DNA from: Prevotella sp.
Lineage (GTDB): Bacteria > Bacteroidota > Bacteroidia > Bacteroidales > Bacteroidaceae
Direction: 5' to 3'
Assembly: GCA_017561825.1 (NCBI GenBank)
Contig: JAFZBK010000006.1
Coordinates: forward strand, 1 to 64,000
Length of the DNA stretch: 64,000 bases
This document shows, piece by piece, positions 15,585-24,917 of this stretch. Every line of letters starts with the position of its first letter. The stretch's first letter is position 1. The notes beneath the pieces were generated by a model. The model made no database searches. It was not told the DNA's origin and was given only the letters and a program-made list of their open reading frames with translations. The position numbers and the translations under genes are program-made.

Positions 15585-18383
15585 TTATTTCCCTTGAAAG
15601 CGCCACCAGTCGAGACGAACGTCGCCGCGTGACTCGCTGAAGCAGACATAGAGATCGTGAACACCTGATACGGCATTCACCTTGGCAGTGAACTGACGGT
15701 ATTTCTCCAATGAGCCAGTGGCAGTGATCGGTAAGGTACCGATTACAGGACCGTCGATGGCATCCACCCGAAGCGTGATGGTGCATGAGCCTGTGGCCGC
15801 AGCCGTCATCTGGAACTTGGAAGCCCCCTTCGATCCGAAGTCAACACCGCGCAGACGGATATACTCCTCATTATTGATGTCGTAGATATACATATTCCGC
15901 TTACCTGTTGAAGCAGGCATATCCTTCACCACACCTGTATTAGGAATACCCATCTTAGCCGATTTCAGTCCGTTACCCCACGCCATGGTCTCTGCCTCCA
16001 CACGCTGGTAGGGATTGAGCCACTGCAACTGCTTCATCGGCTCCTGATCCAGCCAGTAGGGAATCTCCTGAATGGTACCGTCAGCATTGTAGGTAATCTC
16101 CTGTGCTGACACCGAACGACGCTCACTATGTTGGAACGTTTCCAGGTGCATCAGGTCGTAGTTCTGTCCGAACACGTAGGAATGTCCTTTGTAGTCGGTG
16201 ATACCGGGATGATTACCGCGGTCACGTTCCGTAGGACTCATGATGTAGTTCTTCCACTGCCAAGGACCTGTAGGACTGTCGCTCATGGCATAGCCTAACG
16301 CCTCAGGACAGCAGGTTGTGGCATAGGCGAGGTAATAATGACCGTTGCGCTTATAGATCCAAGGACCTTCCTGATAGTGCTTCACAGCCCAGTCGGACTT
16401 CTGTTCGTTGCGCACCCTGAGATTGATCTTTGCACCCTCCTCCTTGACAGGACGCATCACGCCATCCTTCGGATTGAGCACACAGATATCGCCACTGGTA
16501 GAGATCATATCCTCATTGAGCTTGACGTAATAGACATGCGGGTTACCCCAGTACATATACGCCTGACCGTCATCATCGATGAACACCGACGGATCGATGT
16601 CATCCCAATGCTCCTTCTGCCACACGAGCGGTTCGCCCAGCGGATCATGGAAGGGTCCATAGGGAGAGTCAGCCACGAGCACGCCGATGCCATGACCATG
16701 AAGGGGCGCATAGAGGTAGTACTTACCGTTGCGCTCTACGGTCTGGATAGCCCAGGCACCGTTGTCACGTTCGCGCCATCCGAATTCCTTCAGCGAGGCC
16801 ACAGCACCGTGCTCCGTCCAGTTCACCATGTCGGTGGTGCTCCACAGGAGCCAGTCGTACATGAAGAAACCCGCAGAGTTACGCTCGTTGGGATCTGGGA
16901 TATCCTCGAAGTGCGCATCGTGTGACGTATATAAGAATAAGGTGTCGCCCACCACCAGCGGTGAGGGGTCAGCGGTGTACTTGGTCTGGAACAGCGGCAT
17001 GTTCACCTGTTCCATATTCCGCATCTCCCACCAGTCGAAGTTGAAGAGTTTCGGTCCTTTCCTACCGGTGAAGACAAGGTACATATCATGATGCCCCTTG
17101 ACAACCTCAGTAAGATCGGTGGTCAGCGTCTGCCACTCTTCCCATCCTCCTGTTCCAGGTACCTCCAGGCGACCTAACAACTGACCGTGGATACTGTCAA
17201 TACGAACCTCGATGGCACCGCCACGCAGTCCACTGGCCACACGGGCCGTGAAGGTACGGGGAGTCTTCTTGCAGAAGTGAACACCCTGCAGCTTGATGTA
17301 GTCACCGTTATGGATATCAGTCACATACACACCCACCTTATCGTTCTGCTCGGTCTTGATACCTTTCGAGAAAGCCATCGTCTCGGCTTCCACCTTACGG
17401 TAGGGATCGAACTTCTCTACAGGCTCCACGCCCTCATCGGTAGGCATAATCGTCGGGAAACTGCCGTCAGCATTGTATTTGAACTCCTCAACAGCCACGC
17501 TGCGACCGAAGCCCCCACCCTGCGGCAGCTTACCGGTATGGTAGAAGAAATAACTGTGTCCTTTATAGTCAGCCACACCACAGTGATTCGTGAACGAACC
17601 AGTCTCACAGAGTGGCATGATCTCACCAGCGTAGGTCCAAGGACCTGTAGGCGATGGTGCTGTACTATAGGAGATATGCTCAGGTACGCCACCGGCAGCA
17701 TACAGAAGCTGATAGGTTCCGTTGCGCTTTGTCAGCCACGGCCCCTCCACATACGAATCCTTGTATTTCTTTCCTTCTACACGCTTGTCCATAGGAGGAC
17801 CGCCGAAGGCCTCCTCGGTCATGGGAAGTATTCCCACCTCTCCATCATAGGAGATCATATCGCGGTTCAGCTTCAGGTAATACACCCGCGGATTACCCCA
17901 CATCAGCCAAGCCTGTCCATCATCATCAATGAACACGGTAGGATCGATATGATCCCAAGAGCCATTTTCGAACAGCGGTTTCCCGATGGCATCACGGAAC
18001 GGACCCGTTGGAGAATCACCTACTGCCACACCGATGGCCATGCCACGTGACAGTCGTGAGTGAGCACAGATATACCAGAAGAACTTCCCGTCGCGCTCCA
18101 CGCACTGACTCGCCCAAGCACGGTCGTCTGCCCAAGAGAAACTCTCCAAGGCCAATGGCGAGCCATGATCCTGCCAGTTCACCATGTCCTGCGTTGAATA
18201 GACACGCCACTCCTGCATCCAGAAGAAGTCGGCATTATCCTCGTCATGTCCTGTATAGACATACATTGTACCATCGTGCACCATCGGTGCGGGATCACTC
18301 GTGAACCACGTCTGCACAAACGGGTTCTGTGCCATGGCAACCGATGACAGACCGATTCCTAGAAGCGTTGCAAATAATCTCAT
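15585..18383 (-). CDS. Tandem GH43-CBM6-GH43-CBM6 xylosidase/arabinofuranosidase
   Basis: 932 residues with signal peptide 1-19. There are two complete GH43 five-bladed propellers. Domain 1 (about 22-335) has the base motif TSDPAPMVHDG, pKa-modulator HIDPTVFIDDDG and acid SYVEGPWL. Domain 2 (about 475-795) has YTADPSPLVVGD, DIDPSVFIDDDG and HYQEGPWI. Each is followed by a CBM6-like beta-sandwich beginning YRKVEAETMA or YQRVEAETMA. All three catalytic acids are present in both halves, so both should be active, probably on arabinose- or xylose-containing side chains. The start at 18383 gives a clean signal; the frame to 18434 would translate a heptamer repeat. The gene lies between GH97 (75 bp gap) and GH8 (23 bp gap). 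Confidence 0.85.
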   Translation of the reverse strand: MRLFATLLGIGLSSVAMAQNPFVQTWFTSDPAPMVHDGTMYVYTGHDEDNADFFWMQEWRVYSTQDMVNWQDHGSPLALESFSWADDRAWASQCVERDGKFFWYICAHSRLSRGMAIGVAVGDSPTGPFRDAIGKPLFENGSWDHIDPTVFIDDDGQAWLMWGNPRVYYLKLNRDMISYDGEVGILPMTEEAFGGPPMDKRVEGKKYKDSYVEGPWLTKRNGTYQLLYAAGGVPEHISYSTAPSPTGPWTYAGEIMPLCETGSFTNHCGVADYKGHSYFFYHTGKLPQGGGFGRSVAVEEFKYNADGSFPTIMPTDEGVEPVEKFDPYRKVEAETMAFSKGIKTEQNDKVGVYVTDIHNGDYIKLQGVHFCKKTPRTFTARVASGLRGGAIEVRIDSIHGQLLGRLEVPGTGGWEEWQTLTTDLTEVVKGHHDMYLVFTGRKGPKLFNFDWWEMRNMEQVNMPLFQTKYTADPSPLVVGDTLFLYTSHDAHFEDIPDPNERNSAGFFMYDWLLWSTTDMVNWTEHGAVASLKEFGWRERDNGAWAIQTVERNGKYYLYAPLHGHGIGVLVADSPYGPFHDPLGEPLVWQKEHWDDIDPSVFIDDDGQAYMYWGNPHVYYVKLNEDMISTSGDICVLNPKDGVMRPVKEEGAKINLRVRNEQKSDWAVKHYQEGPWIYKRNGHYYLAYATTCCPEALGYAMSDSPTGPWQWKNYIMSPTERDRGNHPGITDYKGHSYVFGQNYDLMHLETFQHSERRSVSAQEITYNADGTIQEIPYWLDQEPMKQLQWLNPYQRVEAETMAWGNGLKSAKMGIPNTGVVKDMPASTGKRNMYIYDINNEEYIRLRGVDFGSKGASKFQMTAAATGSCTITLRVDAIDGPVIGTLPITATGSLEKYRQFTAKVNAVSGVHDLYVCFSESRGDVRLDWWRFQGK

Positions 18384-18393
18384 ATTCTCAAAA

Positions 18394-18465
18394 GATGAAA
18401 GATGAAAGATGAAAGATAAATTTTCAATTATCAATTATCAATTGTCAATTATCAATTGTCAATTT
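18394..18465. repeat. Two heptanucleotide tandem arrays
   Basis: GATGAAA repeats almost four times at 18394-18420. TCAATTA/G/T follows six times at 18424-18465. The second array covers the stop codon and last codons of the GH97 gene. Both are heptamers, as are further arrays inside and between genes elsewhere in the window. Confidence 0.85.
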
Positions 18466-20402
18466 TCTATTACAAGTCCTCCGTTCTTCGGTATCACCAC
18501 CTTCAGCGTTTGTTTCTTGTTCTGCTTCACAGTCTTCACACTACCGTTCAACTGAGCATCATCGCTATAGACCTTCAGCGTTGCACCCTTCTCGAACATC
18601 GGTAATGACAAGGTGGCGGTATAGGGTTGCTCTTCTGCATTGATGCCCACCACAATCCAACGATTGCCATGACGACGAGCCAATACCACATACTTACCGG
18701 GATAACCATCGATAAACTTCACCTCATCCCAAGTGGTAGGAACATCCTTCATGAAATCGATGGCCCATGCCGGCGCATCCTCAAGGTTATTCGGTGCCAA
18801 GGCGAAATGCTGCACGGCACTTTGGAAGAGTACGGCAGTAGCCAAGGCGAAGACATCACTGGTACGACGTACCGTACCGCGTTTGTTGTCAGCACCATAG
18901 AACTTGTTCAGGGCAGAGCCGCCGAAGTCCATGGATCCCACCGTGTTACGAATAAACGGGTGGATGCAGGCATTGCGAGCCTCAGCATCACAAGCACCCT
19001 GTCCGAAATGCAGGTTCTCGCTGGCCAGCACAGCCTCACTGGCTGCATAGTTGGGATACATGCGCTCCCAGCCTCTTGGCAGGGTACAACCGTGGAAGAT
19101 GACCAGCAGACCGAAGTCATTGGCATCAACCAAGATATCCTCGTACAGCTGCATCATCTGCTGCTTGTCGCCACCGAAGAAATCCACCTTGATACCACGG
19201 ATGCCAGTACGCTGCATCCAAGCCATCTCCTGACGGCGCACCAGATGGTTGTTCATCTTACCGATAGGACTCTGTGGAGCATCGTTCCATGAACCGTTGG
19301 AGTTATACCAAAGGAACAGTCCTACGCCACGTTCCTTTCCGTAGCGGGCCAGTTCCTCAATACGATCATAACCGATCTGCTTATCCCATAACGCATCAAT
19401 CAGCACGGTCTGATAACCCATGGCAGCCGAGAAATCAATATATCGCTTCTGCTCATCGAAGTTACAGCTTGCATCCATACCGATGATCCAACTCCAGGAT
19501 CCGCAACCGTAGATATATTCCTGAGATGCCTTGTACTTAGGAGCGACCAGGTCGAAGGGAACGGTGGTCTCCACGATGTTGGCAAGTGTAGGACCAAGCG
19601 TGATGGTTCTCCAAGGTGTTGAACCAGGCAGGGTAATCGATGGTGTCACGGAACCGATACCGTTGCACTCCCCTTCCTGCGGGAAGCCGATGCGGTAAAG
19701 ACCATCGTGCTCGTTGAGGAGTCGGCTGGCACAATAGCTACCGTCAACACCCGTCTCACTGATCAGTACCCAACCTTTGGAGCCCACCTTGAACAGACAA
19801 GGGAACGAATAGCCTTCACCCCAGCCGTTCTTACCCATCGTATCGTCGGTGGTATAACCGGTCTCGTAACTCGGGGAGGTACGGGCAAAGCCCCCCATGG
19901 GTTTCGACTGCGGACAAAGGAACGTGGTTGTTCCCTCAGGAAGCAAGAAACCGCTGGCCTCAGTCATCACCACTGCGCACTTGGTATCCCGCACAGGAAG
20001 TACCTCATAGCGGTAAGCCACGTCACGGTTACTAACACGGAAGATGATATTAAGTACAGGACGGTTGTTCTTCGAGAAATGACAAACGGCTTCATTGGCC
20101 TGATACTCCACCTGCTGCTGTTTGATATTGCGGGTGAGATAATGATCCTCTACAGGGGTGGTTGTACACTCTCCCATAGAGAGACCAGTGGTCAGGTCAC
20201 TGAAATTGGTCTTGAGTCCCAAAGGGGATTTCTCCAAGAACACTTGATCTTTGTAGGATACCTGATAGGTGGGAACGCCGTCGGTATCACTAATGGTTAC
20301 AACGATTTGCTGGTCAGGACTGCATACCTGGAAGTTTTCAGCCATTGCTGTGAGCCATCCTAAGCTCAATAAGGCAACGACAAGGTTCAATTTTGTTTTC
20401 AT
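18459..20402 (-). CDS. GH97 family glycoside hydrolase
   Basis: 647 residues with a signal peptide (cut near AMAENF). The N-terminal beta-sandwich (about 25-285) precedes a TIM barrel whose start YGCGSWSWIIGMD and central GIKVDFFGGDK are typical of GH97. The Asp in KVDF corresponds to the nucleophile of the retaining GH97 enzymes (alpha-galactosidase type) rather than the inverting SusB type. Substrate is uncertain: alpha-galactoside, beta-L-arabinopyranoside or alpha-glucoside. It is the first gene of the GH97-GH43-GH8-TlpA operon, which points to side chains of xylan or a related hemicellulose. Confidence 0.85.
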   Translation of the reverse strand: MKTKLNLVVALLSLGWLTAMAENFQVCSPDQQIVVTISDTDGVPTYQVSYKDQVFLEKSPLGLKTNFSDLTTGLSMGECTTTPVEDHYLTRNIKQQQVEYQANEAVCHFSKNNRPVLNIIFRVSNRDVAYRYEVLPVRDTKCAVVMTEASGFLLPEGTTTFLCPQSKPMGGFARTSPSYETGYTTDDTMGKNGWGEGYSFPCLFKVGSKGWVLISETGVDGSYCASRLLNEHDGLYRIGFPQEGECNGIGSVTPSITLPGSTPWRTITLGPTLANIVETTVPFDLVAPKYKASQEYIYGCGSWSWIIGMDASCNFDEQKRYIDFSAAMGYQTVLIDALWDKQIGYDRIEELARYGKERGVGLFLWYNSNGSWNDAPQSPIGKMNNHLVRRQEMAWMQRTGIRGIKVDFFGGDKQQMMQLYEDILVDANDFGLLVIFHGCTLPRGWERMYPNYAASEAVLASENLHFGQGACDAEARNACIHPFIRNTVGSMDFGGSALNKFYGADNKRGTVRRTSDVFALATAVLFQSAVQHFALAPNNLEDAPAWAIDFMKDVPTTWDEVKFIDGYPGKYVVLARRHGNRWIVVGINAEEQPYTATLSLPMFEKGATLKVYSDDAQLNGSVKTVKQNKKQTLKVVIPKNGGLVIEN

Positions 20403-20427
20403 CTTGTTGATAAATATATTCAGGATG

Positions 20428-20435
20428 CAAAGGTA
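20428..20435 (-). promoter_or_regulatory. -7 promoter box of the xylan-type operon
   Basis: TACCTTTG on the minus strand, about 25 bp above the GH97 start, fits TAnnTTTG. A TTTG 23 bp upstream is at slightly long spacing for the -33 box. Confidence 0.5.
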
Positions 20436-20470
20436 AGAAAAATATTGTATATATACAACAAAAAAAGAAA

Positions 20471-20510
20471 GAACTCCGAGGTCAAAAGTAAACTTTCACA
20501 CTCAGAGTTC
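20471..20510 (-). terminator. Rho-independent terminator, distal copy
   Basis: Read on the minus strand, GAACTCTGAG pairs with CTCGGAGTTC across a loop and is followed by a T-rich run (TTTCTTTTTTT). The loop sequence GAAAGTTTACTTTT resembles that of the proximal terminator at 20585-20626. Confidence 0.75.
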
Positions 20511-20584
20511 TCTCTTCTTTGTGACTCCCGCGAATTGGCTGCGCCGATCCCTACCCTGCCACGGGCAGAGCAACACAAAGAAAA

Positions 20585-20626
20585 GAGATCTCACGCTTGA
20601 AAGTGAACTTTCAGACATGAGATCTC
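20585..20626 (-). terminator. Rho-independent terminator of the tRNA-Arg transcript
   Basis: Read on the minus strand, GAGATCTCATG pairs with CGTGAGATCTC, followed by TTTTCTTT. It lies just downstream of the tRNA 3' end. Confidence 0.8.
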
Positions 20627-20635
20627 TCTTCTTTG

Positions 20636-20709
20636 TGACTCCCGCGGGATTCAAACCCACAACCTTCTGATCCGTAGTCAGATGCTCTATTCAGTTGAGC
20701 TAGGGAGCC
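20636..20709 (-). tRNA. tRNA-Arg(ACG)
   Basis: The minus strand folds as a cloverleaf. The acceptor arm is GGCTCCC with GGGAGTC, discriminator A. The D arm is AGCTCAACTGAATAGAGC. The anticodon stem-loop is CTGACTACGGATCAG with ACG at 20675-20673. The T arm is TTGTGGGTTTGAATCCCGCG. CCA is not encoded. A 22-bp block at its 3' end recurs 114 bp away at 20511-20532. Confidence 0.93.
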
Positions 20710-20801
20710 TTTTTGCGACTCATTTTCGAATTGCGGTTGCAAAGGTACGCAGTTTTTTCGATACCGCCAAATTTTTCCCTCACTTTTTTCGAAAAAGAAT
20801 T

Positions 20802-22073
20802 CTAGTCCTCAAACCGCTTCCCCCAGCACTGAAGCATCCGCTGGTAGAGTTTCTCCTCGGATGGGCTGTGCTGGGCATGCCATAATCGTTTGTCATTCAA
20901 TGCATCCGGTAGGAACTGTTGTTCCACAAAGTTACCGGGATAATCGTGTGCATATTTATAGCCATCGCTATATCCCAGCTCGGCCATCAGTTCGGTGGGT
21001 GCGTTGCGGAGATGCAAAGGGACAGGTTGGTTACCCGTTTTCTTGACCAGTTCCAGTGCACTGTTGATGCCCATGTAGGCACTGTTGCTTTTCGGACTCG
21101 TGGCCAGATAGACGGCACACTCCGCCAAGGGAATGCGTCCTTCGGGCCATCCGATCTTCATCACCGCATCAAAGGCCGCATTGGCCAGCAGTAGGGCATT
21201 AGGGTTAGCCAGTCCGATATCCTCAGCAGCACTGATCACCATCCTTCGGGCGATGAACTGCGGATCCTCCCCACCCTCAATCATCCGTGCCATCCAATAG
21301 AGGGCGCCATCAGGATCACTGCCACGAATGCTCTTGATAAAGGCAGAGATGATGTCGTAATGCATCTCTCCATCCTTGTCGTATGCCAACGGATTCTGCT
21401 GCAGTCGGTTCTCCACCAGCTCATCAGTGATCACCACATCACCACTCTCCGACTCCACCACCAGTTCCAGGATATTCAGGAGTTTGCGGGCATCACCACC
21501 ACTATAGCGTAAGATGGCACCTGTTTCCTTGACATCGATCTTCCGTTTCTTCAGTTCCACATCTTCCGTGATGGCGCGGTTGAGGAGTTCCAACAGATCA
21601 TCCTTCTCCAAGGATTTCAGGACATAGAGCTGACAACGACTGAGCAACGGACGGATCACCTCAAACGAGGGATTCTCTGTGGTGGCACCAATCAGTGTAA
21701 CAATACCTTTTTCTACAGCGCCTAACAAGCTGTCTTGTTGTGACTTACTGAAACGATGAATCTCGTCGATGAAGAGTATCGGACTCGCCTCGTTGAAGAA
21801 ACGACCGCTCTTGGCTCGATCAATTACATCACGCACATCCTTCACACCACTGGTCACGGCACTTAACGTATAGAACGGTGTCTCCAGCTTATGCGCAATG
21901 ATCTGCGCCAGGGTGGTCTTCCCCACTCCCGGCGGTCCCCAGAGCAGGAAAGAGCTAACCCGTCCTGCATCAATCATCTTACGCAGGACAGCCCCTTCAC
22001 CTACCAGATGACGCTGACCGATGTACTCATCGAGCGTCTTGGGGCGCATTCGTTCAGCTAACGGTTGTGGCAT
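20802..22073 (-). CDS. rarA: Replication-associated recombination protein A (RarA/MgsA), AAA+ ATPase
   Basis: 423 residues from the conserved start MPQPLAERMRP at 22073; the longer frame to 22106 adds residues not typical of the family. Walker A GPPGVGKTT, Walker B LFIDEIHRFSKSQQD and sensor GATTENPSFE are present. The C-terminal part has the AEDIGLANP and PKSNSAYMG blocks of the RarA tetramerisation domain. RarA acts at stalled replication forks together with clamp-loader-like DNA remodelling. The 5' end lies close to and divergent from the omega-amidase gene. Confidence 0.93.
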   Translation of the reverse strand: MPQPLAERMRPKTLDEYIGQRHLVGEGAVLRKMIDAGRVSSFLLWGPPGVGKTTLAQIIAHKLETPFYTLSAVTSGVKDVRDVIDRAKSGRFFNEASPILFIDEIHRFSKSQQDSLLGAVEKGIVTLIGATTENPSFEVIRPLLSRCQLYVLKSLEKDDLLELLNRAITEDVELKKRKIDVKETGAILRYSGGDARKLLNILELVVESESGDVVITDELVENRLQQNPLAYDKDGEMHYDIISAFIKSIRGSDPDGALYWMARMIEGGEDPQFIARRMVISAAEDIGLANPNALLLANAAFDAVMKIGWPEGRIPLAECAVYLATSPKSNSAYMGINSALELVKKTGNQPVPLHLRNAPTELMAELGYSDGYKYAHDYPGNFVEQQFLPDALNDKRLWHAQHSPSEEKLYQRMLQCWGKRFED

Positions 22074-22161
22074 ATCAGCGACAAAGATACGAAAAGTCGA
22101 GTGCATAACAAAACAAAAGTCATAAAAAAAGTCTATGATTGTATTTTTCCATGGATTTCTT

Positions 22162-22191
22162 TTTGTTTTGTATTCCTTTTCATTATCTTTG
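22162..22191 (+). promoter_or_regulatory. Promoter of the omega-amidase operon
   Basis: TTTG (22162-22165) and TATCTTTG (22184-22191) are 18 bp apart, about 26 bp before the start codon at 22218. Confidence 0.65.
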
Positions 22192-22217
22192 TACCCGATA
22201 TTAAAAAGTCACGTACG

Positions 22218-22976
22218 ATGAAGATAACCCTTCTGCAAACCGACATTGCATGGGCAAGACCTGAGGAGAACATGGAAGCAGCTGAGCAGATGATACTTTC
22301 TGCACCCGGGGCTGACCTCTATATACTGCCCGAAATGTGGAGCACAGGGTTCATTACCGACGTGATGCCGACAGAAAACAGCGCTGACAAAGCTGTGGCG
22401 TGGATGAAGGAAATGGCCGTGAGAACGGATGCAGCCATCTGTGGCAGTCTGGCGGTGAACGATGCAGGACAGTGTTTCAACCGACAGTATTTCGTCGAGC
22501 CTGATGGAAATATCGCCACCTACGACAAGCACCACCTCTTTCAATATGGGGGTGAGGACAAGTACTACAAGACCGGTAATCATCGTACTGTGGTATCATT
22601 TCGTGGCACACGATTCCTGCTGGTAACCTGCTACGACCTGCGTTTCCCTGTATGGGAGCGCTATCAAGGTGACTACGATGCCATCATCTGCGTGGCCAAC
22701 TGGCCCGAATCCCGTCAGGAGGTATGGCACATCCTACTAAGGGCACGCGCCATCGAGAACCAGTGCTATGTGATAGGCTGTAACCGCGTGGGCGATGATC
22801 CCAACTGTCACTATATCGGTCATAGCGCCTTCATCGACTCCCGTGGCAGAACCATGGCAGAATGCGAGGGAGAAACGGCACAGACGCTCTCGGCAGAGAT
22901 CGACATGGAGAGTCTTCGTAGTTTCAGGAACAAGTTCAAGGTACTGAACGACAGAGATGAATTCACACTAAAATAA
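22218..22976 (+). CDS. Carbon-nitrogen hydrolase, omega-amidase (YafV/NIT2) type
   Basis: 252 residues. The catalytic triad of the nitrilase superfamily is visible: Glu39 (LPEMW), Lys104 (YDKHHLF) and Cys138 (TCYDLRFP). Sequence around the Cys and the NWPESRQEVWHILLRARAIEN block fits the YafV/omega-amidase group, which hydrolyses alpha-ketoglutaramate or related amides in methionine salvage and metabolite repair. The frame could extend to 22065, but the promoter ends at 22191, so 22218 is the start. The next gene follows after 15 bp. Cytoplasmic. Confidence 0.88.
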   Translation: MKITLLQTDIAWARPEENMEAAEQMILSAPGADLYILPEMWSTGFITDVMPTENSADKAVAWMKEMAVRTDAAICGSLAVNDAGQCFNRQYFVEPDGNIATYDKHHLFQYGGEDKYYKTGNHRTVVSFRGTRFLLVTCYDLRFPVWERYQGDYDAIICVANWPESRQEVWHILLRARAIENQCYVIGCNRVGDDPNCHYIGHSAFIDSRGRTMAECEGETAQTLSAEIDMESLRSFRNKFKVLNDRDEFTLK

Positions 22977-22991
22977 TAAATCATATAATAT

Positions 22992-23798
22992 ATGAAAGAG
23001 ACTGAGAAAAATGCTTTTACCCTGAAGACGCTGAATAAGAGCAACGTCTGGGACTTACAGGAGAACGATGTGTTCCGCCTCTGGGAGGCAGCAGAGAAAG
23101 ATGCCGACCTGAAAGAGAACATGCGCCATTATATCGATATCCTTCGCAGTGCCTTCGATATCGAGGAAGTCAAGATCGACAAACCTGAGGTCATCAAGAA
23201 ATACGAAGCACGTGGCTTCAAGGTGGGAAACATCCGCGTGGATGACAACAAGAAGAATCAGTGGGCTATCAAGAAACGTCCGATCATGCGCGTCACCGAT
23301 CTCACCTACGAGAATATCCGTCACATCTCTGCAGCCAAGCTGATGGAGGTCATCGATCGTAACTTCGGCGGCGGATGGGACTCCCTGTCACAGAGCATTC
23401 AGGACATCATCCAGAGTGGTTTCGATGTAAGTACCACTACCCTGCCCAAGGATCGTCTGCACAATCCTGGCGGAATGTATGAGAAGAAGGTTGCCGACGG
23501 ATTCGAGGTACTGGAGATTCCCAAGGGGCTTTGGGTAGAGGCCATCTTCGCCAAGGAGAAGCAGATCATTGAGCGTCCGCGTACTCGCTTTGGAATAGAT
23601 GAAGAGGAGGACATCGAGAATCTCAGCGAAGAGGACGAGGATGTACCCGAGATTGAAGATCACTATAACGATGCCGACGAAGATGACGACTACGATGAGG
23701 ATAAGCTCACCGAGGAGAGTTATCGTACCACGTTCGATGAGACACCGGAAGACCTCGACCTTGATTCTGTTGAGGTAGCCGACGACTCAGAATACTAA
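22992..23798 (+). CDS. Conserved hypothetical protein with acidic C-terminal tail
   Basis: 268 residues and no signal or membrane segment. Residues 1-200 look globular (NIRHISAAKLMEVIDRNFGGGWDSLSQS is a likely helical core). From about 200 onward the protein is dominated by Asp/Glu. I do not recognise the family beyond its looking like a soluble cytoplasmic Bacteroidota protein. It is co-transcribed with the omega-amidase and ends 4 bp into the convergent maf gene, so the two 3' ends overlap. Confidence 0.75.
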   Translation: MKETEKNAFTLKTLNKSNVWDLQENDVFRLWEAAEKDADLKENMRHYIDILRSAFDIEEVKIDKPEVIKKYEARGFKVGNIRVDDNKKNQWAIKKRPIMRVTDLTYENIRHISAAKLMEVIDRNFGGGWDSLSQSIQDIIQSGFDVSTTTLPKDRLHNPGGMYEKKVADGFEVLEIPKGLWVEAIFAKEKQIIERPRTRFGIDEEEDIENLSEEDEDVPEIEDHYNDADEDDDYDEDKLTEESYRTTFDETPEDLDLDSVEVADDSEY

Positions 23799-24355
23799 AA
23801 CTTTTGCAGTTCAGCGTAGATCCGTTGCACGGGAAGCCCCATCACATTGAAGTAGCTCCCGTGCAACGAGGTTACGCCAATATAACCAATCCACTCCTGA
23901 ATACCATAAGCCCCTGCCTTGTCGAAAGGCTTATAGTGCTCAATATAATAATCAATTTCGTTTTCCGACAGTTGTTTGAATGCCACATCGGTACTCACCG
24001 AGAAGGAACGGATCTTCTCCGTGGTGGTCAGACAAACACCTGTAATCACCTGATGCTCCCTACCGCTGATCAAGCGCAGCATACGACGGGCATCTGCAGC
24101 ATCCACAGGCTTCCCAAGAATCTCCTGATCTACTACAACTACGGTATCAGCAGTGATCACCAGTTCATCATCATGGATCATAGTTTGATACGCAGCAGCT
24201 TTCTTGCGGGCAATATACTCAGCCACCTCACCAACGGGCGTATCTTCGGGATACGACTCGTCAATGTCTGACAGCACCTTCACCTCGAAATCGAGATCCA
24301 ATCCTGCCAACAACTCTTTCCTTCTCGGACTGTTACTCGCTAATATGTACTTCAT
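23795..24355 (-). CDS. maf: Maf-like nucleoside triphosphate pyrophosphatase
   Basis: 186 residues from MKYILASNSPRRKELL at 24355; the extension to 24376 reads into a heptamer repeat. The SNSPRR substrate loop, VITADTVVVVDQEILGKP, GREHQVITGVCL and the FDKAGAYGIQEW block are all present. YhdE-type Maf proteins remove pyrophosphate from non-canonical dTTP/UTP analogues. It follows the KdsC-like gene after 36 bp, a gap filled by TTTTCAA repeats. Confidence 0.92.
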   Translation of the reverse strand: MKYILASNSPRRKELLAGLDLDFEVKVLSDIDESYPEDTPVGEVAEYIARKKAAAYQTMIHDDELVITADTVVVVDQEILGKPVDAADARRMLRLISGREHQVITGVCLTTTEKIRSFSVSTDVAFKQLSENEIDYYIEHYKPFDKAGAYGIQEWIGYIGVTSLHGSYFNVMGLPVQRIYAELQKF

Positions 24356-24386
24356 AATTGAATTTTCAATTTTCAATTTTCAATTA
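24356..24386. repeat. TTTTCAA heptamer array
   Basis: TTTTCAA occurs three times in tandem (24363-24383) with partial units on both sides, between the maf and KdsC-like genes. An almost identical array lies at 62820-62853. Confidence 0.8.
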
Positions 24387-24391
24387 CAAAG

Positions 24392-24910
24392 TTACCAACC
24401 GAAAGCCTTGGCATCCGACAACCACTTGCCCTGAACACGCAACACCTGTTCAATCACATCACGGGCACAGCCGTAGCCACCTTTCTTATCACTGATATAC
24501 AAACTGATGGCCTTGATATCCGGACAAGCGTCCGAGGGACAACAAGGACAGCCACTGCGTTTCATGATCTCGTAATCAGGCACATCATCACCCATGTATA
24601 TCACCTCCTCATCCTTCAGACCATACTTCTCCAGGAACTGCTCGTAGGTCTTTACCTTCACGGCACAGTTCATGTAGATATCCTCCACACCCAAATGCTC
24701 ATAGCGTTTGCGAACACTCTCGGTGGCACCACCTGTCAGGATCACGATACGCAGTCCCATCTTCTGTGCAAGCTGGATAGCATAGCCGTCCTTGATATTC
24801 ACTGTACGCATCGGCTCCCCGTTAGGGTGCAGGGTGATGGTCTCGGCACTCAGTACGCCATCCACATCGAAGATGATGGCACGGATTTTCCGCAAGTCGT
24901 AATTGATCAT
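24392..24910 (-). CDS. kdsC: KdsC-type HAD phosphatase (KDO 8-phosphate phosphatase)
   Basis: 172 residues, the size of stand-alone KdsC. HAD motif I is FDVDGVLS, motif II ILTGG, and motif [14 protein letters not shown], with the C-terminal [14 protein letters not shown]. It releases phosphate from 3-deoxy-D-manno-octulosonate 8-phosphate for lipopolysaccharide core synthesis. Its minus-strand neighbours are a nitroreductase upstream (7 bp gap) and maf downstream. Confidence 0.88.
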   Translation of the reverse strand: MINYDLRKIRAIIFDVDGVLSAETITLHPNGEPMRTVNIKDGYAIQLAQKMGLRIVILTGGATESVRKRYEHLGVEDIYMNCAVKVKTYEQFLEKYGLKDEEVIYMGDDVPDYEIMKRSGCPCCPSDACPDIKAISLYISDKKGGYGCARDVIEQVLRVQGKWLSDAKAFGW

Positions 24911-24917
24911 GAACGTA

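Noticed and set aside
17187..18050. Plus-strand 287-residue open frame opposite GH43
   Set aside because: Antisense shadow; the minus-strand frame has all catalytic motifs.
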